From: Commensalibacter oyaizuii
GTDB lineage: Bacteria > Pseudomonadota > Alphaproteobacteria > Acetobacterales > Acetobacteraceae
NCBI RefSeq assembly: GCF_029953265.1
Contig: NZ_JASBAO010000001.1
Span: 806,001-870,000, forward strand
Direction: 5' to 3'
DNA: 64,000 nucleotides
The notes beneath the pieces were generated by a model, which did no database searches, had not been told where the DNA came from, and saw nothing but the letters and a program-made list of their open reading frames with translations. Shown here piece by piece: positions 54,995 through 64,000 of this stretch (position 1 is the first letter of the stretch; every line of letters begins with the position of its first letter). Position numbers and translations under genes: made by a program.

Positions 54995-56011
54995 TTATGC
55001 TTTATACCATTGTTCAGAAGCTTTTAATATCCTAACGACAAACAACATGACTGGGACTTCTACCAATACCCCAACAACCGTTGCAAGGGCTGCCCCAGAA
55101 TGAAATCCAAATAGGCTGATTGCTGTGGCAACTGCCAGTTCAAAAAAATTACTTGCTCCGATTAATGCAGAAGGACATGCAACTTCATAACTTTCCCCAA
55201 ACCATTTATTTAATCCATAGGCTAGGCTGGAAGTAAAAAGAACCTGAATTAAAATTGGAATTGCCAACATCAAAATAATAAATGGATGCTGAATGATTGC
55301 TTTACCCTGTAGAGCAAACAATAAAATTAACGTTAATAATAACGCCCCCATAGAGCAGTTTCCCATAATCCCCATAAAGGAATCAAAAAGATTCTGCCCT
55401 TTACGTAATAAAAATATTCTTAATCCTTGAGAGATAATCACGGGAATAATAATATAAATTGTTACAGAAATCAGTAGTGTATCCCAAGGCACCGTAATGG
55501 AGGATAATCCCAACAACATAGCAACAATTGGTGCAAAAGCAATAATCATAATCGTATCGTTTAATGCGACTTGGGATAATGTAAAATACGGATTGCCGTT
55601 GGTTAATCGGCTCCATATAAATACCATTGCAGTACAAGGTGCTGTGGCCAATAGAATTAACCCTGCCACATAACTATTTAATTGATCCGTTGGCAAAAAG
55701 CGGGCAAACACCACATATATAAAAAACCACCCCAACAAAGCCATGGAAAATGGTTTGATTGCCCAGTTAATGAATAAAGTTACACCAATGCCACGCCAAT
55801 GTGCCCCAACCTGTGACAAAGAGCGAAAGTCGATTTTCATCAACATAGGAATAATCATAATCCAAATTAATATTCCTACTGGTATATTTACATGTGCAAT
55901 TTCAATTGCTGCCAGTCGATGAAAAAAGTCAGAAAAAACCTTGCCTGCCCCAACACCAATAAAGATACACACCAAAACCCAAACCGTTAAATAACGTTCA
56001 AATATTTTCAT
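54995..56011 (-). CDS. acr3: Acr3 family arsenite efflux permease
   Basis: 338 residues with ten transmembrane helices. The Acr3 hallmark cysteine lies in LLATAPCTAMVFIWSRLT, followed by NDTIMIIAFAPIVAMLLG and the second conserved GASNFFELAVATAISLFG. It exports arsenite (and antimonite) using the proton gradient. It lies 27 bases downstream of arsH in the arsR-arsH-acr3 operon. It may also be called arsB in some annotations, but this is the Acr3 and not the ArsB family. Confidence 0.95.
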   Translation of the reverse strand: MKIFERYLTVWVLVCIFIGVGAGKVFSDFFHRLAAIEIAHVNIPVGILIWIMIIPMLMKIDFRSLSQVGAHWRGIGVTLFINWAIKPFSMALLGWFFIYVVFARFLPTDQLNSYVAGLILLATAPCTAMVFIWSRLTNGNPYFTLSQVALNDTIMIIAFAPIVAMLLGLSSITVPWDTLLISVTIYIIIPVIISQGLRIFLLRKGQNLFDSFMGIMGNCSMGALLLTLILLFALQGKAIIQHPFIILMLAIPILIQVLFTSSLAYGLNKWFGESYEVACPSALIGASNFFELAVATAISLFGFHSGAALATVVGVLVEVPVMLFVVRILKASEQWYKA

Positions 56012-56038
56012 GGAACATCTTCTTTAAATAATAACAAA

Positions 56039-56788
56039 TTATTGAGGTTTGATCGCAATTGAAGGCAAATCTGTTTTAGGATCGACAATTTTTCCAGCTT
56101 CTTTACACTCAGAGTAACGATTAATCAGCATGGCTTGATGAGGACGCAGCAAAATCGTTATCTTTATCAATTCCTCCATCACATCAACAATACGATCATA
56201 ATATGCCGAAGGCTTCATTCGTCCCTCTTCATCAAATTCCTGAAATGCTTTGGCAATGCTGGATTGGTTAGGAATGGTGAACATACGCATCCATCGCCCT
56301 AAAATCCGTAAATTATTCACAGAATTAAAGCTTTGCGACCCACCAGAAACTTGCATCACCGCCAAAGTACGACCTTGGGTCGGTCTAATCCCAGCAATTT
56401 GTAAAGGCAGGTGATCAATTTGTGCTTTCATTATACTGGAAATTTGACCATGACGTTCAGGACTGCACCATACGTGACCATCTGCCCATAATGCCAATTC
56501 CCGCAATTCATGAACAGCAGGATGATCATCATTAGGCACTTGATCGGGCATAGGTAAATCTGTTGGATTGAAAATGCGTGTTTGTGCACCAAAAAATTGT
56601 AAAATACGGGCGGCTTCTTCTATGGCTAATCTTGAATAAGATCTGGCACGCAAGGAGCCATATAATAATAAAATTTTAATTGGTGTTTCAGTCTGTTTTA
56701 TTAAATCAAAGACAGAGCTTTGTCTTGCGATTTCTATATTCAATGCTGGTAAAACAGTGGGGTTCGATAAAGTAAGCACTCTTGACAT
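56039..56788 (-). CDS. arsH: ArsH, NADPH-FMN organoarsenical/quinone reductase
   Basis: 249 residues of the flavodoxin-like NADPH:FMN reductase fold. The FMN loop is [21 protein letters not shown] and the second contact is [20 protein letters not shown], characteristic of ArsH. It oxidises trivalent organoarsenicals and reduces quinones or metals. It starts right after the arsR stop (no gap), so it is translated with it. Confidence 0.95.
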   Translation of the reverse strand: MSRVLTLSNPTVLPALNIEIARQSSVFDLIKQTETPIKILLLYGSLRARSYSRLAIEEAARILQFFGAQTRIFNPTDLPMPDQVPNDDHPAVHELRELALWADGHVWCSPERHGQISSIMKAQIDHLPLQIAGIRPTQGRTLAVMQVSGGSQSFNSVNNLRILGRWMRMFTIPNQSSIAKAFQEFDEEGRMKPSAYYDRIVDVMEELIKITILLRPHQAMLINRYSECKEAGKIVDPKTDLPSIAIKPQ

Positions 56789-57115
56789 TTATATATCCTT
56801 TGAACAAGACGCTGACAAATCATCACAAGGATGACCTGCACAACAATTTTCAGTTAAAAACTCAATTAGCGCCTTGGCTGTTTTAAAATTCGCTTGATAA
56901 ATTATAAATCGCCCCTCTTGTTGCGCTATGATCATGTTGGCATGGACCAGTTCTTTAAGATGAAATGACAAAGATGATGGGGGGATTTGTAAGTGCTGAC
57001 CGATTTGCCCCGCAGGCATCCCTTCGGGACCGGCCTGAATCAACGTTCTGAAGATGGCAAGACGAGACTCTTGCGCAAGGGCTGCTAAAGCAGTAATTGC
57101 ATTTTTTATTTCCAT
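56789..57115 (-). CDS. arsR: ArsR arsenic-responsive repressor
   Basis: 108 residues, a winged-helix ArsR/SmtB regulator (LAQESRLAIFRTLIQAGPEG, recognition helix IPPSSLSFHLKELV). C-terminal cysteines Cys91, Cys92 and Cys97 in ENCCAGHPC match the arsenite site of the Acidithiobacillus-type ArsR, not the classic ELCVCDL type. A palindrome at 57106-57145 spans the start codon. No Shine-Dalgarno is visible before ATG 57115, so the mRNA may be leaderless. First gene of arsR-arsH-acr3-DUF2262. Confidence 0.94.
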   Translation of the reverse strand: MEIKNAITALAALAQESRLAIFRTLIQAGPEGMPAGQIGQHLQIPPSSLSFHLKELVHANMIIAQQEGRFIIYQANFKTAKALIEFLTENCCAGHPCDDLSASCSKDI

Positions 57116-57145
57116 ATTTCGATAAATATAGAAATATGGAAATAA
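57106..57145. promoter_or_regulatory. ArsR operator covering the arsR start
   Basis: Perfect 15-bp arms (57106-57120 and 57131-57145) are separated by 10 bases. The arsR ATG (57113-57115) lies inside the left arm. This is the obvious autoregulatory site. Confidence 0.65.
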
Positions 57146-57176
57146 GTCAAGAAAAGATTATCATAATAATCACAAA

Positions 57177-57229
57177 TAAAAAGGATAAACCATTTAAGGA
57201 AAAGACCTCGTTTGCTTATCCTAGGATAA
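57177..57229 (-). terminator. Terminator candidate for the inositol-type operon
   Basis: On the minus strand, AGGATAA at 57223-57229 pairs with TTATCCT at 57180-57186, and the stem is followed by T's. The region also contains the 14-bp palindrome TTATCCTAGGATAA (57216-57229). It lies right after the stop of the last operon gene. The loop is long, so confidence is moderate. Confidence 0.4.
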
Positions 57230-57240
57230 TTAATATAATA

Positions 57241-58062
57241 TTACGCGCAATAAGATTGAAGCATCTGAATACTTTGCGTAACTTCACGCTTGATATCTTC
57301 GTAATCCCAATGGTTTAGTTCTGATGAAAAAGGCTCAAAAGCGTATATTCCCTGATACCCCTTTGCTTCCAGAATTTTGACTTGCTCACAGCTATTTAAT
57401 TTTTCACCTTGGGATAACATAACGCGTTGCTCATCTTGAAGATGTTGCACTGTACAATCAGCCTTCACCCCTGACAAATGCACCAATCCAATGGAATTTA
57501 CATCCAGTTTTTGCATATCTTGTTTAGAGTCTGGGTATAAATATTGATGAAACGTATCAACAACTAATTTAAAAGGAACATTAGCTTGTTTTATAAGTTC
57601 CTGAGCTTGAAATGCAGAGCGCAAAGAGCTTTCTGGAAAACCAAGCGGTTCAACAAGTCCTGCAATGCCATATTGTTTAAACAATTCTCCTAACTCTTGC
57701 AATGCATAGATAATTTTATCCTGAGGTATTGAAACACCTTCATTTAATGGACATAAAATAACAGCATTGATATCCAACGCCTGTGCCTCTTTAAGCATAG
57801 ATAGGGTCAAATTACGTACCTGATCATCATAACGATTAAAAGGATAAATTGCGTTGATCGTTATAATTTGAATATCGTACGAGTTGGCCAATTCCTTAAC
57901 TTGCTGATGGGTTAATGAGTCTGTAACCTTGCCACTGGGCATATCGTTACGTAACTCAACCTTATTGAGTCCAATTTCGTGAACCAGTTTGAAAAAGGTT
58001 GGAATATCCAACATAGGTGCAATTTTACGATTTAAACAAAACCGTTTCTTATCAATGGCCAT
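57241..58062 (-). CDS. IolI-like TIM-barrel sugar isomerase/epimerase
   Basis: Start chosen at ATG 58062 (MAIDKKRFCLNRK), with GGGGAAA eight bases upstream; a GTG five codons earlier is in frame. 273 residues. The xylose-isomerase-like TIM barrel is seen in CLNRKIAPMLDIPTFFKLVH, LNKVELRNDMPSG, INAVILCPLNEG, GLVEPLGFPESS, KLVVDTFHQYLY and GIYAFEPFSSEL. These match metal-binding Glu, Asp and His positions of the IolI type, which interconverts keto-inositols. It is last in the operon after the isomerase at 58097. Confidence 0.75.
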   Translation of the reverse strand: MAIDKKRFCLNRKIAPMLDIPTFFKLVHEIGLNKVELRNDMPSGKVTDSLTHQQVKELANSYDIQIITINAIYPFNRYDDQVRNLTLSMLKEAQALDINAVILCPLNEGVSIPQDKIIYALQELGELFKQYGIAGLVEPLGFPESSLRSAFQAQELIKQANVPFKLVVDTFHQYLYPDSKQDMQKLDVNSIGLVHLSGVKADCTVQHLQDEQRVMLSQGEKLNSCEQVKILEAKGYQGIYAFEPFSSELNHWDYEDIKREVTQSIQMLQSYCA

Positions 58063-58096
58063 TGCCAGTTTCCCCACTATAAAAGCTATAAAATAT

Positions 58097-59041
58097 TTAG
58101 CGACTAATTGTTGCCTTTAACGCATCAACAGAGGTCTGAATACCTGCATCTGTAGACATGGTAAAATCCTCCATTTCCAGACTGACCCAATCGTTATACC
58201 CAACCATTCTTACAACTGAAAAAAACTCTTTCCACCATTGCAAATCTTTTCCAGCACCCACCGCTACATAATTCCAGCTGCGATTAGCGACATCTGTGAC
58301 CTCTTTAAGCTCCAAAAGTCCATTTACGTCTGCCAGGCCTCGTTCAATGCGCGTATCCTTACCATGACAGTGATAAATTGCATCCCCCAACGCCCGTGCT
58401 GCGGCAATCGGATCTGCCCCCATCCATATCAAATGTGAAGGATCTAAATTCATTCCAATTTTTGGCCCAACAGCATTGCGCAAACGAAAGAGCGTTTCTG
58501 GATTCCAAACCAGCATGGCAGAAAAATTTTCCAACGCATATTTCTCTACTCCAACCGTGTCGGCCAGTTCCACCAAGTGATGCCACAGTGGAAACGCACG
58601 TTCTTCCCATTGATAACGATCACGCTCTGGCATCTCATTAGGCCAACTTTTGGTATAGACAAGCCAGTTTGGCACGGTATCCCCAGGTGCGGCCTCTGGC
58701 AGTCCTGACATTGTTACTATTTTCTTTACGCCAATTTCACCAGCCAAACGGATGGTATCTTCCATTTCTTTTAAATGACGTTTTCCCATATCCCCTGGAT
58801 CCAATGGATTTGCCGAACAATTTAAAGCAGCAATTTCCAAACCACGCACTTTAATTTCGTGCAGCTTTTGTTTTAACAATCCCTTATCCGCCAACAATGC
58901 ATCTGCACGAAAATGGGGGGCTCTGGACCAGCCACCACCCGTCATCTCAATACCTTCAATCCCAAGGGCTACACATTTATCCAGCATCTCGACAAACGAT
59001 AAACTGGCCATAACATCAGTACAAATTGAAAGCTTCATCAA
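58097..59041 (-). CDS. Sugar phosphate isomerase/epimerase family TIM-barrel protein
   Basis: 314 residues. The barrel motifs are LSICTDVMASLSFVEMLDKC, GIEGIEMTGGGWSRAPHF, VKKIVTMSGLPEA, VEKYALENFSAMLVWNPETL, GMNLDPSHLIWMGADPIAAA, IYHCHGKDTRIE and WVSLEMEDF. Metal ligands Glu, Asp, His and Glu can be placed. Such proteins epimerise or isomerise keto-sugars and keto-inositols made by Gfo/Idh dehydrogenases like its upstream neighbour, 20 bases away. The exact substrate is unknown. Confidence 0.82.
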   Translation of the reverse strand: MMKLSICTDVMASLSFVEMLDKCVALGIEGIEMTGGGWSRAPHFRADALLADKGLLKQKLHEIKVRGLEIAALNCSANPLDPGDMGKRHLKEMEDTIRLAGEIGVKKIVTMSGLPEAAPGDTVPNWLVYTKSWPNEMPERDRYQWEERAFPLWHHLVELADTVGVEKYALENFSAMLVWNPETLFRLRNAVGPKIGMNLDPSHLIWMGADPIAAARALGDAIYHCHGKDTRIERGLADVNGLLELKEVTDVANRSWNYVAVGAGKDLQWWKEFFSVVRMVGYNDWVSLEMEDFTMSTDAGIQTSVDALKATISR

Positions 59042-59061
59042 AAAGCCTTTCGCAACATAAA

Positions 59062-60234
59062 TTATTTATAATCAACCCATACAGCTCCAGCATCTGCTGA
59101 ACGTACGCAGTTTTCTAACCATCGCACCCCTTCTGTCCCCGCGGTAATACCAGGATAATGATGCGTGTTTAAAAATGAATGATCCCCTTTTTGAGCGGCG
59201 TCTATGGCCTGGGCAATCCAAAGATAGACATTGGACCAACTATCGCCTAATCCTTCGGTATGTAATGCACCCATTCGATCAATTTCATTGGTTTCATCTT
59301 CAAGATAAGGCATACCATGATGCAAAATCTGCACAGGTTCGCCTTGGATCTCGTAACTTAATTGATTGGGAAATGAATCTGTCCATTCCAGCGATGCTTT
59401 TGATCCTACAAATCGATAACGTTGAGAACGCATATTCCCTGCATCGACAGAAGAGACCCATAAATGTCCACGTGCACCATTATCGTAATGCATTAAGACC
59501 GTTGCATGATCTTCCAAGGGGGCACGCGTTGGAATAAATGCTTTGCGATCACACAATAATTTTTCTATTTTCAAGTGTGGCAACACTACTTCTGAAAGGT
59601 AATATAGATGTGTACCAATATCCCCCAACACAAACGTTGGACCTGAAGTTTTAGGATCAGTCCGCCATTTTTGTGCCTCGCTGGCGTTTACATCATCACC
59701 CGCATTAAATCCATGCGTATATTGTAAGTCAATAATACGAATATCACCTAACATTCCCTTTTTAATCATCTGCGCCATCTGACGGACCAATGGATGTCCC
59801 GTAAAACCGTACGTTACCCCAACGATCAGACCTTTGGATTGAGCAATTTTCTGTACTTCATCACACTCAGCAACAGTAAAGAAAAGAGGTTTTTCACAAA
59901 TCACGTGTAACCCTGCCTCTAAGCAGGCTTTGGTAATTTCAAAATGTGTAAAATTAGGGGTTGCAATTGAGACAACCTCCACCCCGTCTGAACGACTGGT
60001 TTCTTTGGCAATTAATTCTTTATAATCCGCATAACAGCGATCAGCAGCCACCCCCAAGTGAACGCCAAAATCACGTCCACGTTCAACATCCAGATCAAAT
60101 GCACCACAAACTAATTGATAGGTTCCATCCCGTAACGCCCCAGTACGATGTTTATATCCAACCTGTCCCGTTCGTCCACCACCGACCATACCCCAGCGCA
60201 ATGGGCGCGAAATTTTTCTTTCACCATTTATCAT
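59062..60234 (-). CDS. Gfo/Idh/MocA family NAD(P)-dependent sugar or inositol dehydrogenase
   Basis: 390 residues. The dinucleotide-binding Rossmann fold begins at RWGMVGGGRTGQVGYKHRTG (Gly18-Gly-Gly). The family's EKP motif is in HVICEKPLFFTVAEC, and the catalytic region LGDIGTHLYYLSEV contains the Asp-x-x-x-His pair. These enzymes oxidise a hydroxyl of inositols, glucosides or related sugars. Its neighbours, three TIM-barrel isomerases, suit a pathway that oxidises, isomerises and then cleaves a cyclic or keto-sugar. AAAGG-like GG lies 8 bases ahead of the ATG. Confidence 0.88.
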   Translation of the reverse strand: MINGERKISRPLRWGMVGGGRTGQVGYKHRTGALRDGTYQLVCGAFDLDVERGRDFGVHLGVAADRCYADYKELIAKETSRSDGVEVVSIATPNFTHFEITKACLEAGLHVICEKPLFFTVAECDEVQKIAQSKGLIVGVTYGFTGHPLVRQMAQMIKKGMLGDIRIIDLQYTHGFNAGDDVNASEAQKWRTDPKTSGPTFVLGDIGTHLYYLSEVVLPHLKIEKLLCDRKAFIPTRAPLEDHATVLMHYDNGARGHLWVSSVDAGNMRSQRYRFVGSKASLEWTDSFPNQLSYEIQGEPVQILHHGMPYLEDETNEIDRMGALHTEGLGDSWSNVYLWIAQAIDAAQKGDHSFLNTHHYPGITAGTEGVRWLENCVRSADAGAVWVDYK

Positions 60235-60296
60235 TCACATAACCTTTTTTAAAAAACTTTAAACCTTTGAAATAAATAATTAATTTTAATCTTGAT

Positions 60297-61160
60297 TCAG
60301 ATTCCTAAACCCAGTTTTAATTTCTTCATCATAAATTCAGAAGACGCTTCAGGTTTATCAGACCATGCGAAAACAGCATTGGTGGCGATACCATCAAATT
60401 TCATAGCCTGTAGCCTTTTGAAAATTGTGTCAAAATCAACTTCACCTTCACCAATATTCAAATGTTGATGAATTGTTACCTGTGCATCAGGGGGATTAAT
60501 AATATACCGCAATCCAAATGCTGCTTTATGATTAAACGTATCAGCAAATAAAACGTGATCTATTAAATCACCTGCTTCATCAAATTGCGCATTTATATCA
60601 CCAACACCATCATCATAATAAAACGCATGTGCCGTCGAATAAACCAACTTGATCCACGGTTTATCCAAAGCACGGATCATATTCACCGCACCTGCATTTG
60701 TCTCAATGAAGTCATAGGGGTGCGCCTGCAGATTTAAACGAATACCTTCTTTTTCAAAAATGGGCAGCAATTCGTCCATTGAACGAATGAACATTTCTTC
60801 ACACACGTCTTGTTTATATTTAGAGCCAGAAAACTCGCTATTCATTAGGTCAACCCCTAATTCCACAGCAATTTCAATTGCACGCTTCCAATTACGCACT
60901 GCTGCCTGACGGCGATCTTCTTCTGGTCCAGCCCAATGGTATAAAGGTAATAAAGAAGAAATTTTCACGCCTGTTTCAGCTAGTGTTTTTTTAACAGTTT
61001 GTATTGTTGCCTTATCAACTTTTGGAAAGCCATAAAATGGACAAAAATCTACCCGCGGTGACATTTCAATATATTCATAACCAAGGTCTGCAACCTTGTG
61101 AATCATTTCAACGATTGTTGTGTTATCTCTAAAATGACTGGGATCATATGCTAATTTCAT
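60297..61160 (-). CDS. IolH-like TIM-barrel protein
   Basis: Start at ATG 61160 ([14 protein letters not shown]) with GGGGA directly upstream; an in-frame TTG is six codons earlier. 287 residues. It matches IolH proteins in [40 protein letters not shown] followed by [18 protein letters not shown], then [20 protein letters not shown] and [20 protein letters not shown]. IolH is found in myo-inositol clusters but its reaction is not certain. It is the first gene of the four-gene operon. Confidence 0.8.
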   Translation of the reverse strand: MKLAYDPSHFRDNTTIVEMIHKVADLGYEYIEMSPRVDFCPFYGFPKVDKATIQTVKKTLAETGVKISSLLPLYHWAGPEEDRRQAAVRNWKRAIEIAVELGVDLMNSEFSGSKYKQDVCEEMFIRSMDELLPIFEKEGIRLNLQAHPYDFIETNAGAVNMIRALDKPWIKLVYSTAHAFYYDDGVGDINAQFDEAGDLIDHVLFADTFNHKAAFGLRYIINPPDAQVTIHQHLNIGEGEVDFDTIFKRLQAMKFDGIATNAVFAWSDKPEASSEFMMKKLKLGLGI

Positions 61161-61178
61161 TTTTGTTCCCCATAACAA

Positions 61179-61800
61179 AATTTATAAAATTATGATCGTC
61201 ATATTTTTCTATTTGCATTACCGTAATAAAAAAATAATTCTATTTTCTTGCAAAATTTTCTTTTAATAGAAAAAAAATTCTATAACTATTGGTAAACAAC
61301 ATTTCAAAGAACGACAACAAGCAAATCGTTTTTTACAGATCAACTTATCTTGAATTTCAATTAAAAAACTTTATTGAAAACGAATAAAGAAAACAAATAG
61401 TTAAAATTTTATACCCTATGATATCTGGCCTCATATAGTTTACACAGCAGAACCAAAGAGCTTAATTACAGAATAACCAAGACATATTAAAAAATTAATA
61501 CAACAACAATTAAAAACATGATTTGGCATTTGTCGGGATATAAAAAAGAGTACGCAATAACGCAGTTATTCTTCAAAGAATTAACTTAATCACTCTGTAA
61601 ATATTAGTTTGCGACATATACATATCGCCTATGATAAAAAAAGTTATCCAAATCAACCCACCATATGCAATAAATAGATATCGTTAATGGGTATTATAAA
61701 AATAAGCTGTTAGATCTGCTTTGATTAAATAGTAACCTCATTGTTATTCATCCTAACAACAAACACAACGCTACGAATTCCATTATTCCCAAACGCATTA
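61179..61800. other. AT-rich region of about 620 bases upstream of the inositol-type operon
   Basis: It should include the promoter of the leftward operon (near 61190-61290, runs of A and T). The rest is AT-rich with short frames only. Right after the stop of the next gene (61719-61850, minus strand) a 43-codon frame reads RVSGSNAFGNNGIRSVVFVV and may be a coding remnant; I am not sure. Confidence 0.4.
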
Positions 61801-62724
61801 CTACCACTTACACGCCTGAGGTGGTGGTGTAAGTGGTATGAACGAATTTTTCCTAAAATTATAAATTAATTTAAAAAATTGCTTTTCAATAGCAGGGAAA
61901 TATCCTTCTTTCTCACAGGAAAGCCGATATAAACACCCATTTTCTGCAAAAACCAAGTCTCCTTGATCCCAATCTGCCCAGGTTAGGTTATGAAGCTGTA
62001 GGCAAATTTGATTATTGGAATCTAAAATGCAATAATCAAATTCTTGAAATGGTCTATTTTTCCTTGCTGTCCAGCGCCATATTTGTTGTAATTTGAAGCC
62101 ATATTTATTTGTTTTTTCAAAAATTCTTACAGGATCGTAATACCAAGAACATCCCTTTTCAGCAGAGGCATAATGTCCCTTTCCCTCTTGTATTAATACC
62201 CACCCATCACGACATTGCGTATGATGATAAACATACCCATCTTCACCTCTTCCAGAATTTTCTCCGAAAAGTTTGATACGCATGTATGATGGCACAGAAA
62301 ATCCATCTGCTAATTCTTGCTCATCCGCAAGATGATTTAATCTGATACAATTTTCATCATCAAATACACCGCCCCCACCCCATGTATTATCACCATGTTT
62401 CCAATAAGCTAGTGCCGTAAAAAAGGGAGGTTTTGAAACCATCGTGCCACAATACCCTTTCGAATCCATTCTTGATATGAAATAAATTAAATACTCCCCC
62501 GACGGGGACAAATCACAACGTTTTTCGTAAACGCGCCCTTTAAGCCATTGTCCATGTTCAAGAGTATCATTACGAAGATCCCAACGTACGAGCTGCACCC
62601 ATTGATTTGGCCCTCGACGCAAAATAACTCCGACCCTCGCATCTCTTGCTAATATTCCATATAAGCGAGGTGCAGATATTGCAGTAAGCTTATATTCGCC
62701 TTTTTGATGATCTTGCACACTCAT
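61801..62724 (-). CDS. Conserved protein of unknown function, orphan
   Basis: 307 residues, no signal peptide or membrane helix, rich in Trp, Gly and aromatic residues. It opens with PRLYGILARDARVGVILRRG, then WVQLVRWDLRNDTLEHGQWL and the segment YEKRCDLSPSGEYLIYFI. WGGGGVFDDENCIRL and the recurring W-x-x-x-D blades suggest a beta-propeller-like fold. I recall proteins of this general pattern as uncharacterised in many proteobacteria, without function. GGGAG lies eight bases before the ATG. It is divergent from gltX1 and monocistronic. Confidence 0.78.
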   Translation of the reverse strand: MSVQDHQKGEYKLTAISAPRLYGILARDARVGVILRRGPNQWVQLVRWDLRNDTLEHGQWLKGRVYEKRCDLSPSGEYLIYFISRMDSKGYCGTMVSKPPFFTALAYWKHGDNTWGGGGVFDDENCIRLNHLADEQELADGFSVPSYMRIKLFGENSGRGEDGYVYHHTQCRDGWVLIQEGKGHYASAEKGCSWYYDPVRIFEKTNKYGFKLQQIWRWTARKNRPFQEFDYCILDSNNQICLQLHNLTWADWDQGDLVFAENGCLYRLSCEKEGYFPAIEKQFFKLIYNFRKNSFIPLTPPPQACKW

Positions 62725-62924
62725 TGCCTTGCTCCCTTAGCAAATATAATCAAAAAAGAAGAAAATTCCAAAGATCGTTGCTTAATTCTAATTTAAATTG
62801 TTTAAAATACAAATAAATGTAACAACAAATATGAAACTGACCTTCACATATTTCATTTAAATAATTATAGTGTGATCGTTTATACAAAAAATATTTTAAC
62901 TTTGCGCATTTAAGAAAGACGCTT

Positions 62925-64000
62925 ATGACAGTTCGTACACGTTTTGCCCCAAGCCCCACAGGTTTACTTCATATTGGAAATGCTCGCGCAGCACTTTTCA
63001 ATTATCTTTATGCGAAACATCATAATGGCCAATTTTTATTGCGTATCGAGGATACCGATCGAGAGCGATCCACCCAACAGGCAGTAGACGTTATTTTAGA
63101 TGGACTGGCATGGATGGGATTAACCCCTGACGAAGAACCTGTTTATCAATCCACCCGCATTCAACGCCATCAAGAAGTTGCCTTACACTTACTTGAAACA
63201 GGAAAAGCTTATAAATGTTATTGCACACCTGAAGAATTGGCCGAAATGCGTGCTAAGGCCCAAGCCGAAGGAAAACCACCGCGTTATAACGGATACTGGC
63301 GCGATCGTGATCCAGCAGAAGCCCCCAAAAATGCACCTTATACCGTGCGAATCAAAGCCCCACGTGAAGGAAAAACAGTCATCCACGATTTGGTTCAAGG
63401 CGAAGTAACCGTTGCCAATATCGAACTGGACGATATGATTATTTTACGCGCTGATGGCACCCCAACCTATCAACATGCGGTCGTGTGTGATGATCATGAT
63501 ATGCAAATCACCCATGTTATTCGTGGGGACGATCATTTAACCAATACCTTCAGACAACTCATGATTTATCGCGCTATGGATTGGGATATTCCTCAATTTG
63601 CACATCTGCCATTAATCCATGGGCCAGACGGTGCAAAATTATCCAAACGTCATGGTGCAAGTTCCGTGGTGGAATTTCGTGACGAAGGTTACCTTCCAGA
63701 AGCTTTATGTAATTATTTGCTTAGATTGGGCTGGGGGCATGGTGACGATGAAATTCTTAACCGTGAACAGCAAATCGCTCTTTTTGACTTGGATGGAGTC
63801 GGACGATCTCCTTCGCGTATGGATTATGCAAAATTAACCCATATCAACGGATATTGGTTACGACAAGCTGACAATTTACGGCTGACAGCAGAAGTGATCT
63901 CCCGTTTATCATCCGCAAAAAATATTAACATAGACCCATTATATGAAAAACGTATTTTATTCTTAATGCCAGGATTAAAAGAACGGGCAAAAAACTTAAC
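62925..64000 (+). CDS. gltX: Glutamyl-tRNA synthetase, first paralog, cut by window end
   Basis: 358 codons are present; the 3' part lies beyond the window. The class I catalytic signature is His16-Ile-Gly-Asn in [14 protein letters not shown] and the KMSKS-type loop is Lys238-Leu-Ser-Lys-Arg. The zinc-like [10 protein letters not shown] region and [15 protein letters not shown] are canonical, closer to ordinary bacterial GluRS1 than the paralog at 31595. There is no in-frame stop up to 64000. It is divergent from the orphan gene at 61801. Confidence 0.95.
   Translation, partial: MTVRTRFAPSPTGLLHIGNARAALFNYLYAKHHNGQFLLRIEDTDRERSTQQAVDVILDGLAWMGLTPDEEPVYQSTRIQRHQEVALHLLETGKAYKCYCTPEELAEMRAKAQAEGKPPRYNGYWRDRDPAEAPKNAPYTVRIKAPREGKTVIHDLVQGEVTVANIELDDMIILRADGTPTYQHAVVCDDHDMQITHVIRGDDHLTNTFRQLMIYRAMDWDIPQFAHLPLIHGPDGAKLSKRHGASSVVEFRDEGYLPEALCNYLLRLGWGHGDDEILNREQQIALFDLDGVGRSPSRMDYAKLTHINGYWLRQADNLRLTAEVISRLSSAKNINIDPLYEKRILFLMPGLKERAKNL

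Overview
The window is AT-rich, low-GC DNA with gene content and order typical of an alphaproteobacterium. My inference is a low-GC, insect-associated Acetobacteraceae of the Commensalibacter type. The reasons are recG divergent to sdhE-mfd, the compact hisB-DUF2628-hisH-hisA-hisF-hisE cluster, two glutamyl-tRNA synthetases, a class II DAHP synthase beside a nicotinate phosphoribosyltransferase-like gene, and a bacterial Suv3-type helicase. The genus is not proven by anything in the window.

Layout. Positions 1-11,700 are an accessory region: a frameshifted phage neck/tail gene, umuDC, a large secreted protein, a membrane-anchored Mrr-like nuclease, SanA/YdcF-like and GNAT genes, and a phage-type XRE/S24 repressor. 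Directly downstream of the repressor is a well-formed sigma70-type promoter driving what looks like a compact structured RNA. After that come two tRNA-Ser genes in inverted orientation enclosing a heavily decayed gene. Gene density here is low and several coding remnants can be read across frames.

Positions 11,700-30,300 are mostly core: an SLC10A7-like transporter, small membrane proteins, two LysR regulators, mfd-sdhE/recG, nfeD-qmcA, a TetR-DMT efflux pair, an IolE-like gene and trhP. Positions 30,300-46,600 hold an MFS exporter, gltX2, NAPRT-like and aroG-II genes, the metQNI methionine importer, gor-fpr, the Suv3-like helicase, a UbiH-type hydroxylase and a nitroreductase. Positions 46,800-52,000 are one long rightward cluster (hisB to hisE, then hinT and nth), closed by convergent comEC. 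Positions 54,100-57,150 are an arsenic operon (arsR-arsH-acr3 plus a DUF2262-like gene) with a palindromic operator over the arsR start. Positions 57,200-61,200 are an inositol-type sugar operon (iolH-like, Gfo/Idh dehydrogenase, two TIM-barrel isomerases). The window ends with an orphan conserved gene and the 5' part of gltX1.

Most notable. The motif GGAA-N4-TTCC occurs three times around the XRE/S24 repressor: just upstream of its own TATAAT box, just after its stop codon, and between the -35 and -10 of the adjacent promoter. That promoter would make an RNA predicted to fold into a tight three-way junction whose outer stem hides a Shine-Dalgarno sequence. This looks like an autoregulated repressor controlling a small regulatory RNA or leader peptide, and I do not recognise it as a named system. 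All functions are inferred from the sequence by eye; no searches were run.
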